DNA of 21,198 nucleotides from a virus, in IMG/VR virus record IMGVR_UViG_3300035703_002886, positions 1 through 21,198 of that record; one strand, 5' to 3'. Each line of letters begins with the position of its first letter. The first letter of the stretch is position 1. A program made the translations under genes and the position numbers. Shown here piece by piece: positions 14,418-21,198 of the stretch. Under the pieces are notes generated by a model, which was not told the DNA's origin, did no database searches, and was given only the letters and a program-made list of their open reading frames with translations.

Positions 14418-14942
14418 ATGACTTATGAAATTATAGATAATTTTCTTGAGAAAGAAGATTTTGATTTTATTATATCTACATTTTTTCCAAGTGACTTAAA
14501 TAATCCAAATAATTTTGCTTGGAATTATCAAAAAGGAATCGTAAGAGATCCAGAATTCGGACCAACAGGATATGAAGAAAATGACTGGATTTATGTACAT
14601 TCATTATACTCCAGTGATAATGGACTTAAGTTTGATAGACATTATTCTATAGTCAAACCAATTTTAAATAAACTCAAAATAAAAAAACTTTTTGATATTC
14701 GTGCAAATCTTTTAGTTCCTACAAAAGATCATATTTATCATGAGTTTCATATTGATCGAAAAGTGCTTCATAAAGTTGCCTTATTTTATGTAACATCTTG
14801 TAATGGTTTTACTGTGCTTAAGGATACTGCTGAAGTACAATGTTTGGAAAACAATATGTTACTCTTTGATGGAAATATAGAGCATCATTCAGTAACTTCA
14901 ACTGACTATCCTCGATGCGTGATTAACATTAATTATCTATAA
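14418..14942 (+). CDS. 2OG-Fe(II) oxygenase, short form A
   Basis: 174 residues from ATG 14418, four bases after the preceding stop. HEFHIDRKVLHKVALFYV provides HxD (H111, D113) and the next core strand; NGFTVLKD is the turn; ENNMLLFDGNIEHHSVTS contains the distal His (H156 or H157); YPRCVININY holds the 2-oxoglutarate Arg (R166). The catalytic half is clearly paralogous to the gene at 15625 (same NG-T-V, LLLFD, HHS and RVN-type spacing). Substrate unknown. Being the first of three consecutive oxygenases directly behind a virion-like gene, it may modify that product. Confidence 0.78.
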   Translation: MTYEIIDNFLEKEDFDFIISTFFPSDLNNPNNFAWNYQKGIVRDPEFGPTGYEENDWIYVHSLYSSDNGLKFDRHYSIVKPILNKLKIKKLFDIRANLLVPTKDHIYHEFHIDRKVLHKVALFYVTSCNGFTVLKDTAEVQCLENNMLLFDGNIEHHSVTSTDYPRCVININYL

Positions 14943-14957
14943 ATTGGAGAATATTTT

Positions 14958-15632
14958 ATGACTTTTAATCCACAAAAACTTAAATATAACTTTAAGGAAT
15001 TTATTGGAATTTATGAAAATGCATTTACATTAAATGAGTGTGAAGATACTGTAAAGTTATTTGAAACTTATCACAAAGCAGGTTTTACCTATGATAGATT
15101 TGAAGGGACACTTAATCATAAAGATGATATTTCAGCAACCATTGGACCAAATGTAGAGCTTGATTGGAATATTGAATTTATCAATTCATTTCATGATAGA
15201 TTTTACAATTACATTTATCCATTATATAATATTCAATATCCTGTATTGCAAACTTTACAAAAACATAGATCAAAAATTATTAAAATACAAAAAACATATC
15301 CAACGAAAGGTTATCATGTTTGGCATTGTGAGCATGATGCAACTTTATCGGGTAAAGAAAGAATTTTATCTTGGATTCTATATTTAAATAATGTAGAAGA
15401 AGGTGGAGAGACAGAATTTTTATACCAATCATTAAGATTTAAACCAAAAGCAGGAACTTTTATTCTTTTTCCCGCACACTTTACACATACGCATAGAGGA
15501 AATCCACCACTATCTGGAGTTAAATATATCGCAACCGGATGGATCGAATTTTTAAATACGACAGAACCTCAAGGAGCATCTATAATTCCAAATTTAAATC
15601 AAATAAAAAATAGCAACTTAGATTATGCATAA
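14958..15632 (+). CDS. 2OG-Fe(II) oxygenase, P4H-like with HxE motif
   Basis: 224 residues from ATG 14958, with a GGAGA ribosome site at 14945-14949. YHVWHCEHDA gives H123-x-E125 rather than the usual HxD, followed by RILSWILYLNNVEEGGETEF, the typical P4H strand and GGET turn. FKPKAGTFILFPAHFTHTHRGNPP supplies the distal His (H177 by alignment) and GVKYIATGWIEF the probable 2-oxoglutarate Lys (K189). This matches the P4H-type oxygenases widely seen in T4-like cyanophages; the WHxE form has been noticed in such phage proteins, so it is likely a genuine variant and not a defect. It overlaps the next oxygenase gene by eight bases. Confidence 0.85.
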   Translation: MTFNPQKLKYNFKEFIGIYENAFTLNECEDTVKLFETYHKAGFTYDRFEGTLNHKDDISATIGPNVELDWNIEFINSFHDRFYNYIYPLYNIQYPVLQTLQKHRSKIIKIQKTYPTKGYHVWHCEHDATLSGKERILSWILYLNNVEEGGETEFLYQSLRFKPKAGTFILFPAHFTHTHRGNPPLSGVKYIATGWIEFLNTTEPQGASIIPNLNQIKNSNLDYA

Positions 15633-16110
15633 AATTATAGATAATGTTCTTCCAAAAGAAGAATTTGAAAATATCAAAAACTTTATGTTAAATCCACATT
15701 TTCCGTGGAATTTAACAACTGTTGTGTCTAATAAAAAAGAAAATTTACCGATATCAGCATCTTATTATTTTACTCATGAGTTTTGGTCTGGTTTTCATAC
15801 AGAGCCAGAGGCACAAGTATTTGCACCAATTCTTAATCAAATTGAGTGTCGTGCAGTGATGAGAATTAAAGGAAACTTATATCCTTCGACAGAAACTATA
15901 GTTCATCATATTGATCATGTGGATTATGAGTTTCCTCATCGTGGTGCAATTTTTTATTTAAATACCAATAATGGTCTCACAGTAGTTGATGGAAAAGAAG
16001 TAGAATCTGTAGAAAATCGTTTATTACTTTTTGATCCAACAGTTCCTCATCATAGTACAACTTGCACCAATGATAAGTGTAGAGTGAATGTAAATTTTAA
16101 CTTCTTTTGA
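15625..16110 (+). CDS. 2OG-Fe(II) oxygenase, short form B
   Basis: 161 residues from ATG 15625, overlapping the previous gene by eight bases. IVHHIDHVDYEFPHRGAIFYL supplies HxD (H95, D97) and the core strand; NNGLTVVDGKEVESVENRLLLFDPTVPHHSTT gives the distal His (H142 or H143); DKCRVNVNFNFF holds the 2-oxoglutarate Arg (R153). It is a paralogue of the gene at 14418. Third of three adjacent oxygenases; its downstream 37 bases carry a short AGGAAgTTCCT inverted repeat and the promoter for the next ORF. Confidence 0.8.
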   Translation: MHKIIDNVLPKEEFENIKNFMLNPHFPWNLTTVVSNKKENLPISASYYFTHEFWSGFHTEPEAQVFAPILNQIECRAVMRIKGNLYPSTETIVHHIDHVDYEFPHRGAIFYLNTNNGLTVVDGKEVESVENRLLLFDPTVPHHSTTCTNDKCRVNVNFNFF

Positions 16111-16113
16111 TCA

Positions 16114-16120
16114 CTAAATA
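16114..16120 (+). promoter_or_regulatory. Putative late promoter box (CTAAATA)
   Basis: CTAAATA ends 27 bases before the ATG of the chimeric remnant at 16148, repeating the layout at 13818-13850. This matched promoter and N-terminus pair suggests that both were copied as a unit. Confidence 0.55.
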
Positions 16121-16147
16121 GAAAAAAGGAAGTTCCTAATTTAATAA

Positions 16148-16264
16148 ATGGACATTTTTGAAATAGAATCAAGAGGAATGTACATCACTCCAAATGGTAA
16201 TGCCGGATACTTCAATAAGTCAACTGATCGCTGTGTTCGTGCCTTCAGGTGTGTTACCTATTGA
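16148..16264 (+). pseudogene. 38-codon chimeric remnant: head of the 13850 gene joined to the tail of a lectin-tipped adhesin
   Basis: The ORF has an intact start and stop. Its first half, MDIFEIESRGMYITPNGN, matches the start of the protein at 13850 (TDIFATESRGLYSPPNGN). Its last residues, RCVRAFRCVTY-stop, match the end of the adhesin at 1060-2187 (RTVRAFRCVTY-stop), with matching DNA at 16218-16264 and 2155-2187. The middle is only AGYFNKSTD. The simplest reading is an internal deletion of a fibre/adhesin gene that kept both ends and the promoter. It could still be expressed as a tiny peptide, but no function is evident. The following 16265-16325 shows only a promoter-like box. Confidence 0.75.
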
Positions 16265-16306
16265 ACCTTGTGCTTTGTTACTTGTATTTTGTTATGCGTT
16301 GAAATC

Positions 16307-16313
16307 ATAAATA
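16307..16313 (+). promoter_or_regulatory. Putative late promoter box (ATAAATA)
   Basis: CATAAATA sits only 12 bases ahead of the ATG at 16326. If used, the transcript would have a leader of just a few bases. Weakly supported because AT-rich DNA gives chance matches. Confidence 0.4.
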
Positions 16314-16325
16314 CCTAAAAAACCA

Positions 16326-16661
16326 ATGGCAGCAGTCATAGCAGAAAACTTTACAATTCAGCAAGGTGAGGATTTCACCAGAAATTTTGTTCTTAAAAAT
16401 CCAGATCAATCTCTTGTAGGAATTTCTTCTTATACTGCATCAGGTTATCTTGCAAAGTATGCTGGTGATACGACGATTTATGCTTTTACTGTTGGTATCA
16501 CAACAAGTAGCAGCACAATTACAATCTCAATGGCAAGCACTGTGACTGCTACACTTGATGCTGGTAGATATTATTATAATGTCTTTACTGTTGATGGTGA
16601 TTCTCAAAAGAAAAAACAAAGAGAAGGTAATGTACTTGTCAATGCTTCTGTTTTGAGTTAA
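16326..16661 (+). CDS. Small beta-sandwich virion structural protein (BppU-N-like)
   Basis: 111 residues from ATG 16326. FTIQQGEDFTRNFVLKNPDQSLVGISSYTASGYLAKY, then ITISMASTVTATLDAGRYYYNVFTVDGDSQKKKQREGNVLVNASVLS, follows the pattern of phage baseplate/tail beta-sandwich proteins: a polar 'QGxxF' strand, an alternating strand with a 'Y-A/T' turn, a 'LDAGRYYYNV' strand and a closing 'EGNVLV' strand. Such proteins commonly precede fibre genes in cyanophages. It lies 34 bases ahead of the 1206-residue fibre gene. Exact position in the virion is not determinable from sequence. Confidence 0.65.
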   Translation: MAAVIAENFTIQQGEDFTRNFVLKNPDQSLVGISSYTASGYLAKYAGDTTIYAFTVGITTSSSTITISMASTVTATLDAGRYYYNVFTVDGDSQKKKQREGNVLVNASVLS

Positions 16662-16662
16662 A

Positions 16663-16669
16663 ATAAATA
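16663..16669 (+). promoter_or_regulatory. Putative late promoter box (ATAAATA)
   Basis: AATAAATA immediately follows the stop of the 16326 gene and ends 26 bases before the GTG start at 16696, the spacing seen at the other late-type boxes here. It would drive the long fibre gene. Confidence 0.5.
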
Positions 16670-16695
16670 TCTAAACAGTAATCAAGATTATATAA

Positions 16696-19600
16696 GTGGC
16701 ACTTAAGAAACCATCTGATTTTTTTGGCAAAAATTCAAATGATAAGAAAGAAACAATAGTATCTCAGGACCAAACAATTCCTGAAAGTATTAATGCGTAT
16801 AAAGATAATTTAAAAAATATTCAAACACTTAATGAGTTTACTGAGAATTTTGGTTCTTTTGCGGATAACATTGCCAAAATTAATACTTTAGAGCAATCTA
16901 TTCTTGAAATAAAAGAAGAGATCAAGAATACACTCACACAACAAGATCTGGACAGTGCAATCATGTCCAATCTTTTAGTACTAGAAAAAAATATCAATCA
17001 TATTCAGAATAATCTTGAAGGAATTAATCAACAAAATCTTCAAGAAATTTATAGTGAAGTAGAAAATGTCGTTTTTCTCGTTGAAAATTTTGCAGAGGAA
17101 CTTCCTACTTATAAAAATCTTATTAAGTCCAATGAAGTTTCTTTAGATAAGAAACTAATTTCTTATCAACAAAAAGTTCAAGAAAAGTTAGAACAATTTG
17201 ATGAATCTATTGACGATAAATTTTCAATCATTGTAGAAAATTTAGAAGGAATTAATGAAGAGGCTCTTTCAGATATTGCTTCTCAAGTTAATGAAATCGA
17301 TAATACGGTCAACGATAGTATTTCAAAATATAAAAATCAGGTTTTAGAAAAAACTATTCAGATTGATGAAAAGTTTTCTTCTTTTCAAAAAGATATTCTT
17401 AGCAATTTAAATGCAAATCATCAGGATTTAGAAAATCAAGTTTTAGAAGTTCAGAAATCAGTAAAAGAATTTATAGATGTTGAAATTCCAAAGTATCAAA
17501 ATCTTCTTACTGATGTAAAGATTAATAATGATAAAAAGATAGAAGAACTTGCAAATAACTTTTCTCATAAGATCAAATCACTTGTAGAAAATGCACAGCA
17601 GTTAAATGATGAAGTAGAAAATAGAGCTAAATCTCTTGATCAATCATTCACAAATCAAATTGAAAAATTAGAAGAACATATTCTTAAAGTAAAAAAAGAG
17701 GCAGAAGATACAAGTTCTACATACAAAAAACTTTATAATGTAATTGAAGCAAAAGGTTTAAGAGATACAAATCAATTTGATGTTTTGGAGAACACTATTT
17801 CTTTTCTAGCAAATCAAATTGAAAATGCATATCAAAAGATAGAAAATACTAGAGAAAGTATTGAAGAACAGGAAAAAGAATATCAAGAGTTTTATCAAGA
17901 AGAATTAAAGAAAGTTCAAGAACAATTTTCAAAGAAATTAAATCTTCTTGAGAATGATATTGAAAGTAAGAACAAAAAGATAAAAGAAACTAATAAAACT
18001 CTTGTTGAAGATATAACTTTGCTTAAAGAAAAAGTACAATCTTTTCCTAAACTAGAAAAAAATTACGATAAGATTCAGAAAAAACTTTCTTTTATTGAAG
18101 AAGCATTTAATAAGGTAAGCGAAAAAACATTACTCAAAGAGAATGGATCTTTACTTACTGGAACAGAAAAAGAGAGGACGAAAGATCCTCTCACTCCATT
18201 AGATAAAAACTTTGTCACCTTTGGAGATCTTTCCAATCATTATCGCCAATTTATTAATAGAATTCAAATTCAACTTGCATCTATTGGTGGAGGTGGATCT
18301 GGTTTTATTAAAGATCTCGATGATGTTGATTTTGACCAAACAACAGGAAATGGAAAACTATTAATTTATAATCAATCCTTATCAAAGTGGGTTGGTATTG
18401 CCAGCACTTCATTTGGTAGTGGTGGTGGTGCAGTTGGAGCTGCTGAAACATGGTCAGTAGATGCAGTAGGAATTCATACTACAAAAAGTGTTGGTATTGG
18501 AACTACTTCTGCTGATCCAAATTATCGTCTTCTTGTTGATGGTGATGTAAAAATCACAGGTAATATTTCTGTTGCAGGAACAGTTACTTATGATGATGTA
18601 ACAAATATAGACAGTATTGGTATTATTACTACAAGAGAAGATGTAATTGTCCAGAGAAATCTTTTTGTATCTGGAATTACAACTCTTGGAGCATCAAATG
18701 GTATTGGAACTGTTTATGTTGGTCTTGGTAGCACTGCACTTTATGTTGATGGTGATGCAAGAATCACTGGCATTTTAACAGTTGGTCGCTCATCAGTTAC
18801 AATTGATGGTGATAATAATACCATCACTGCTGGAGATATTCTGATTACAGGATCTTCAATTACGATTGGTGATAATGTAACGATCAATGCAGGTGCGACT
18901 GGTATTAACTCTGCACCAAATGTTCTTTATGTTGCAAAAGATGGTAATGATGCAAATAATGGTACTTCTATTGATAATGCAAAATTAACAATTGCTGGTG
19001 CTGTTGCCATTGCACAATCAGGAACAACAATTAAAGTTCTTTCTGGAACGTATAATGAAAATAATCCTATTGAAGTTCCATCGTTTGTTTCAATTGTTGG
19101 TGATAGTTTAAAGACAGTAACTGTAGTTCCAAATAATTCAACAGAAGATATCTTCCATGTTAATAAAGGAACATATCTATCAAATATGACTTTTACAGGT
19201 CATACTTCACCAGCAGCCGCAGTTGCATTTCCACCAACTATTGCAGAAAATACTGGTGGTGGATCTTGGGAGAGTCCTTATGTTCAGAACTGTACCAGCA
19301 ATACAACAACTGGAACTGGTATGAGAATTGATGGATCTCTTGCAGAAGGTCTAAAGTCAATGGTTGTGGATAGTTATACACAATACAATCAAGGTGGGGT
19401 TGGCATTGCAATCACAAACAATGGTTATGCACAATTAGTTTCAGTATTTACTATATGCTGTAATGAAGGAATTACTGCATATAAAGGTGGACAATGTTCA
19501 CTTACAAACAGTAACACTGATTTTGGAACATATGGTCTAATTGCAGATGGTGTAAGTGATCTACAGTTTGTTGGTACTGCCTCAAGTGCAACAGTTGCAA

Positions 19601-20316
19601 CTGATACAGTAACAGTTGCAGTTACAACTACCACAAGACCATATGAAGGTCAGGTAATGTATTTTGATACCTTATATCAATCGATAGAAACAATAACAAT
19701 TACAAATAATGGAAGTGGGTATACGGTTGCTCCAACAGTTTCTATTTCAGCACCAGCAGGTCCTAATGGAATTGCAGCAACTGCTTTTGCTTCCATTGAA
19801 AATGGAAGTGTTACTGAAATCACTATAATTGGAGGAGGAACTCAGTATACAGAAGCTCCTACAATTACAATTTCTGCACCTGATAGTGGGACGACTGCAA
19901 CAGCGACAGCAAACATGACGCCGATTTACTATACAATAAATAGTTCGACACCGATTGTTTCTGGAATAACTACAGTTACTCTTGAAGAAAATTTAAATAA
20001 CACAGTATCAACTGGATCTACTGCTTATTTTTACCAAGTAAGTAAAATTACTTCTAGTTCTCATACATTTGAATATGTTGGAGCAGGAAATACTATTTCT
20101 TTAGCAACTCCATCAAGAGGTGGAGTTCCAATTCCCGGAAATGAAATTATTGAGAGGAATGGTGGAAGAGTTGTATATACGAGCACTGATCAGTCAGGTA
20201 ATTTCAAAATTGGTAACGACATTACAATTAACCAAAATACTGGTACAATTAGTGGTAGAGCATTCACAAGAAGTTTGTTTAATCAAATGACACCTTTCAT
20301 CCTTGCACTAAGTTAA
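16696..20316 (+). CDS. Giant virion fibre: long coiled coil, beta-helix (DUF1565/pectin-lyase-like) and C-terminal cap
   Basis: 1206 residues with a GTG start at 16696 (MALKKPSDFFG). Residues about 20-480 are Lys/Glu/Gln/Asn-rich with long heptad-like helical stretches and repeated elements such as NNLEGIN (106) and ENLEGIN (181), a very long coiled coil. Residues 507-530 (FVTFGDLSNHYRQFINRIQ) lead to a glycine hinge (531-537). Residues about 540-740 hold short beta repeats (LLVDGDVKITGNISVAG, LYVDGDARITGILTVG) typical of cyanophage fibres. Residues 742-960 start LYVAKDGNDANNGT, the DUF1565 entry to a right-handed beta-helix. Residues 998-1074 contain two about 45-residue beta repeats (YTVAPTVSISAP, YTEAPTITISAP). 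The C-terminus NTGTISGRAFTRSLFNQMTP closes the fibre. No S74 domain is present. A trimeric tail or whisker-like fibre is the likely role. Confidence 0.82.
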   Translation: MALKKPSDFFGKNSNDKKETIVSQDQTIPESINAYKDNLKNIQTLNEFTENFGSFADNIAKINTLEQSILEIKEEIKNTLTQQDLDSAIMSNLLVLEKNINHIQNNLEGINQQNLQEIYSEVENVVFLVENFAEELPTYKNLIKSNEVSLDKKLISYQQKVQEKLEQFDESIDDKFSIIVENLEGINEEALSDIASQVNEIDNTVNDSISKYKNQVLEKTIQIDEKFSSFQKDILSNLNANHQDLENQVLEVQKSVKEFIDVEIPKYQNLLTDVKINNDKKIEELANNFSHKIKSLVENAQQLNDEVENRAKSLDQSFTNQIEKLEEHILKVKKEAEDTSSTYKKLYNVIEAKGLRDTNQFDVLENTISFLANQIENAYQKIENTRESIEEQEKEYQEFYQEELKKVQEQFSKKLNLLENDIESKNKKIKETNKTLVEDITLLKEKVQSFPKLEKNYDKIQKKLSFIEEAFNKVSEKTLLKENGSLLTGTEKERTKDPLTPLDKNFVTFGDLSNHYRQFINRIQIQLASIGGGGSGFIKDLDDVDFDQTTGNGKLLIYNQSLSKWVGIASTSFGSGGGAVGAAETWSVDAVGIHTTKSVGIGTTSADPNYRLLVDGDVKITGNISVAGTVTYDDVTNIDSIGIITTREDVIVQRNLFVSGITTLGASNGIGTVYVGLGSTALYVDGDARITGILTVGRSSVTIDGDNNTITAGDILITGSSITIGDNVTINAGATGINSAPNVLYVAKDGNDANNGTSIDNAKLTIAGAVAIAQSGTTIKVLSGTYNENNPIEVPSFVSIVGDSLKTVTVVPNNSTEDIFHVNKGTYLSNMTFTGHTSPAAAVAFPPTIAENTGGGSWESPYVQNCTSNTTTGTGMRIDGSLAEGLKSMVVDSYTQYNQGGVGIAITNNGYAQLVSVFTICCNEGITAYKGGQCSLTNSNTDFGTYGLIADGVSDLQFVGTASSATVATDTVTVAVTTTTRPYEGQVMYFDTLYQSIETITITNNGSGYTVAPTVSISAPAGPNGIAATAFASIENGSVTEITIIGGGTQYTEAPTITISAPDSGTTATATANMTPIYYTINSSTPIVSGITTVTLEENLNNTVSTGSTAYFYQVSKITSSSHTFEYVGAGNTISLATPSRGGVPIPGNEIIERNGGRVVYTSTDQSGNFKIGNDITINQNTGTISGRAFTRSLFNQMTPFILALS

Positions 20317-20320
20317 TCAA

Positions 20321-20656
20321 ATGGCACAACTACCGATTAATACATTTAAGACTGTTACTTACGAAATTACAAACTCAACTGAAACAGTTTATACTGCACC
20401 AACTGGAATTACTTCTATTGTTCTTTATGCACATGTGACAAATGTAACTACAGATGTCACAACATATACAATGCATCACAAAAGAAGCACTGTATCAACT
20501 GAAATTGCAAATAGTGTAATTGTACCTCCAAATGATGCACATATTCCTCTCGATGGAAAATTAGTTCTTGAAACTGGAGATCAGGTTACAATATCAGCAA
20601 GTGCAAATAGCTCTCTCAAATTGATTCTGAGTATATTGGAGACAGCAAATGCCTAA
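20321..20656 (+). CDS. Small virion structural protein, beta-rich
   Basis: 111 residues from ATG 20321, four bases after the giant fibre stop. It is a Thr/Ser/Val-rich beta protein: YEITNSTETVYTAPTG, IVLYAHVTNVTT, YTMHHKRSTVSTEIANSVIVPPNDAHIPLDGKLVLETGDQVTISA. The layout (NSTETVYTAPTG ... IPPNDAHIPLDGKLVLETGD) is that of small tail/head-decoration-like proteins that accompany fibre genes in T4-like cyanophages. No enzymatic motif. Its end overlaps the next gene by eight bases, so the two are probably co-translated and may form a pair in the virion. Confidence 0.6.
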   Translation: MAQLPINTFKTVTYEITNSTETVYTAPTGITSIVLYAHVTNVTTDVTTYTMHHKRSTVSTEIANSVIVPPNDAHIPLDGKLVLETGDQVTISASANSSLKLILSILETANA

Positions 20657-20993
20657 ACTTATATCACAAAAAAACTTTACAAGTATTGAAACATATTATG
20701 AAGAGACAAATTCAACATCAGAAGCAGTTGTTGATGTTTTCTCCAAAAATAGATTCAGATCTGTAAAATACCAAATTCAAGTTACGAATAGTACATCACA
20801 TCACACTACAGAAATTCTTTTAGTTCATGATGGTGCAATTGTTTATTTAACTGAATATGGAATAATTGTGACTGATGAAAATCTAGCAACATTTAGTTCC
20901 AGCATCGTTGGAAATAACGTAAGATTATTAGCAACTCCCGCTCTAGGAACAACAACAAAGTTTAAAATTATAAGAACAGGAATTAATACTTAA
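20649..20993 (+). CDS. Small virion structural protein, beta-rich
   Basis: 114 residues from ATG 20649, overlapping the previous gene by eight bases. Pattern: VVDVFSKNRFRSVKYQIQVTNSTSHHTTEILLVHDGAIVYLTEYGIIVTDENLATFSSSIVGNNVRLLATPALGTTTKFKIIRTGI. The 'F-x3-Rx-R-VKYQIQVT ... T-E-I-L-LVHDG-x2-YLTEYG' core is a beta-sandwich seen in cyanophage virion proteins next to fibres. Last gene before the strong terminator, so it ends the structural operon. Role beyond a virion component is unknown. Confidence 0.6.
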   Translation: MPKLISQKNFTSIETYYEETNSTSEAVVDVFSKNRFRSVKYQIQVTNSTSHHTTEILLVHDGAIVYLTEYGIIVTDENLATFSSSIVGNNVRLLATPALGTTTKFKIIRTGINT

Positions 20994-21016
20994 GACACTC
21001 CATAAACTGTCCACTG

Positions 21017-21042
21017 AACCTCACAGATCACTCTGTGAGGTT
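21017..21042. terminator. Strong rho-independent terminator ending the structural operon
   Basis: A perfect 11-bp stem (AACCTCACAGA / TCTGTGAGGTT) with a TCAC loop is followed by TTTTA, 24 bases after the last structural stop. The A-containing 5' flank makes it weakly bidirectional. It is the only convincing terminator in the window, so transcription of the structural block should end here. Confidence 0.88.
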
Positions 21043-21072
21043 TTATAGTATCTACATAACGACCAAAACAAA

Positions 21073-21177
21073 ATGAGGTACTCCAACCTAGACCGACTGA
21101 TTTTTGTTGGATCTTTTGTATGGACTCTACACTGGGCATCAAAAGTATCTGAAGTTGTCCTCAAATCTTTGTTCTGA
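21073..21177 (+). CDS. 34-residue putative membrane peptide
   Basis: ATG AGG TAC... encodes MRYSNLDRLIFVGSFVWTL followed by HWASKVSEVVLKSLF and TGA. A hydrophobic stretch (about residues 8-20) with Arg before it suggests a single membrane-spanning or membrane-surface helix, and the second half looks amphipathic. No strong Shine-Dalgarno is visible; A-rich bases precede the ATG. Its base composition is more balanced than that of the neighbouring cassette, and it starts just after the terminator. Small membrane proteins are common in cyanophages, but I cannot identify a family. Confidence 0.45.
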   Translation: MRYSNLDRLIFVGSFVWTLHWASKVSEVVLKSLF

Positions 21178-21198
21178 TGTACTGCCTTGATATTACAG
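21177..21198 (+). CDS. Possible start of a further gene, cut by the window edge
   Basis: The stop of the 34-residue ORF overlaps an ATG as TGATG, a typical translational-coupling junction. Only seven codons (MYCLDIT) are inside the window, so nothing can be said about the product, and the ATG may be chance. Confidence 0.25.

Noticed and set aside
16127-16137. AGGAAgTTCCT palindrome before the 16148 ORF as a terminator or operator
   Set aside because: Only five pairs with a one-base centre and no T-tract; probably contains a distant Shine-Dalgarno-like AGGA by chance.
1-21198. CRISPR arrays, tRNA genes, integrase or transposase
   Set aside because: No regularly spaced repeats, cloverleaf sequences or recombinase motifs were seen; the only tandem repeats are in-frame protein repeats and the AAAAT run.

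Overview
The window looks like a piece of a T4-like cyanophage genome (marine myovirus of Prochlorococcus or Synechococcus). Supporting signs are a very AT-rich sequence with every convincing gene on the + strand, tightly packed or overlapping genes, T4/cyanophage-type late promoter boxes (CTAAATA or ATAAATA) ahead of structural genes, and the tail-fibre architectures themselves: GDGSGLTG-type repeats, a C-terminal S74 autoprotease/chaperone and a very large coiled-coil plus beta-helix fibre. No tRNA, integrase, transposase or CRISPR array was seen. The host assignment is inference. The myovirus structural character is well supported.

Layout. (1) 1-2187: two adhesion genes, the end of an S74 tail fibre and a protein with two SbsA-type Ig domains and a C-type-lectin-like (DUF1566-like) tip. 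(2) 2345-13821: an accessory modification cassette. It holds three 2OG-Fe(II) oxygenases, four glycosyltransferase-like proteins, three sulfotransferases of two families, one full-length NodU/TobZ-type carbamoyltransferase, a second carbamoyltransferase split into two genes in reversed domain order, a DUF6165 protein and a small unknown. (3) 13850-16110: a virion-associated-looking unknown followed by three more 2OG-Fe(II) oxygenases. (4) 16148-20993: a 38-codon chimeric remnant, a small beta-sandwich structural protein, a 1206-residue fibre and two small virion proteins, closed by a strong terminator at 21017-21042. A 34-residue membrane-peptide ORF follows.

How it may work together (inference). 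The oxygenases could hydroxylate side chains on fibre or adhesin proteins, or sugars. The glycosyltransferases could build a glycan, and the sulfotransferases (using host PAPS) and carbamoyltransferases (using carbamoyl phosphate and ATP) could decorate it. Because the cassette lies between and beside adhesin genes, a phage-encoded system that decorates the virion surface is the simplest reading. Modification of the host envelope is the main alternative.

The region also shows signs of gene shuffling. An oxygenase C-terminal tail is fused in frame after a sulfotransferase stop codon. A 13-codon gene start with a strong ribosome binding site is cut off at the second paralogous sulfotransferase. 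A 38-codon ORF joins the head of one local gene to the tail of another. The carbamoyltransferase is split and permuted.
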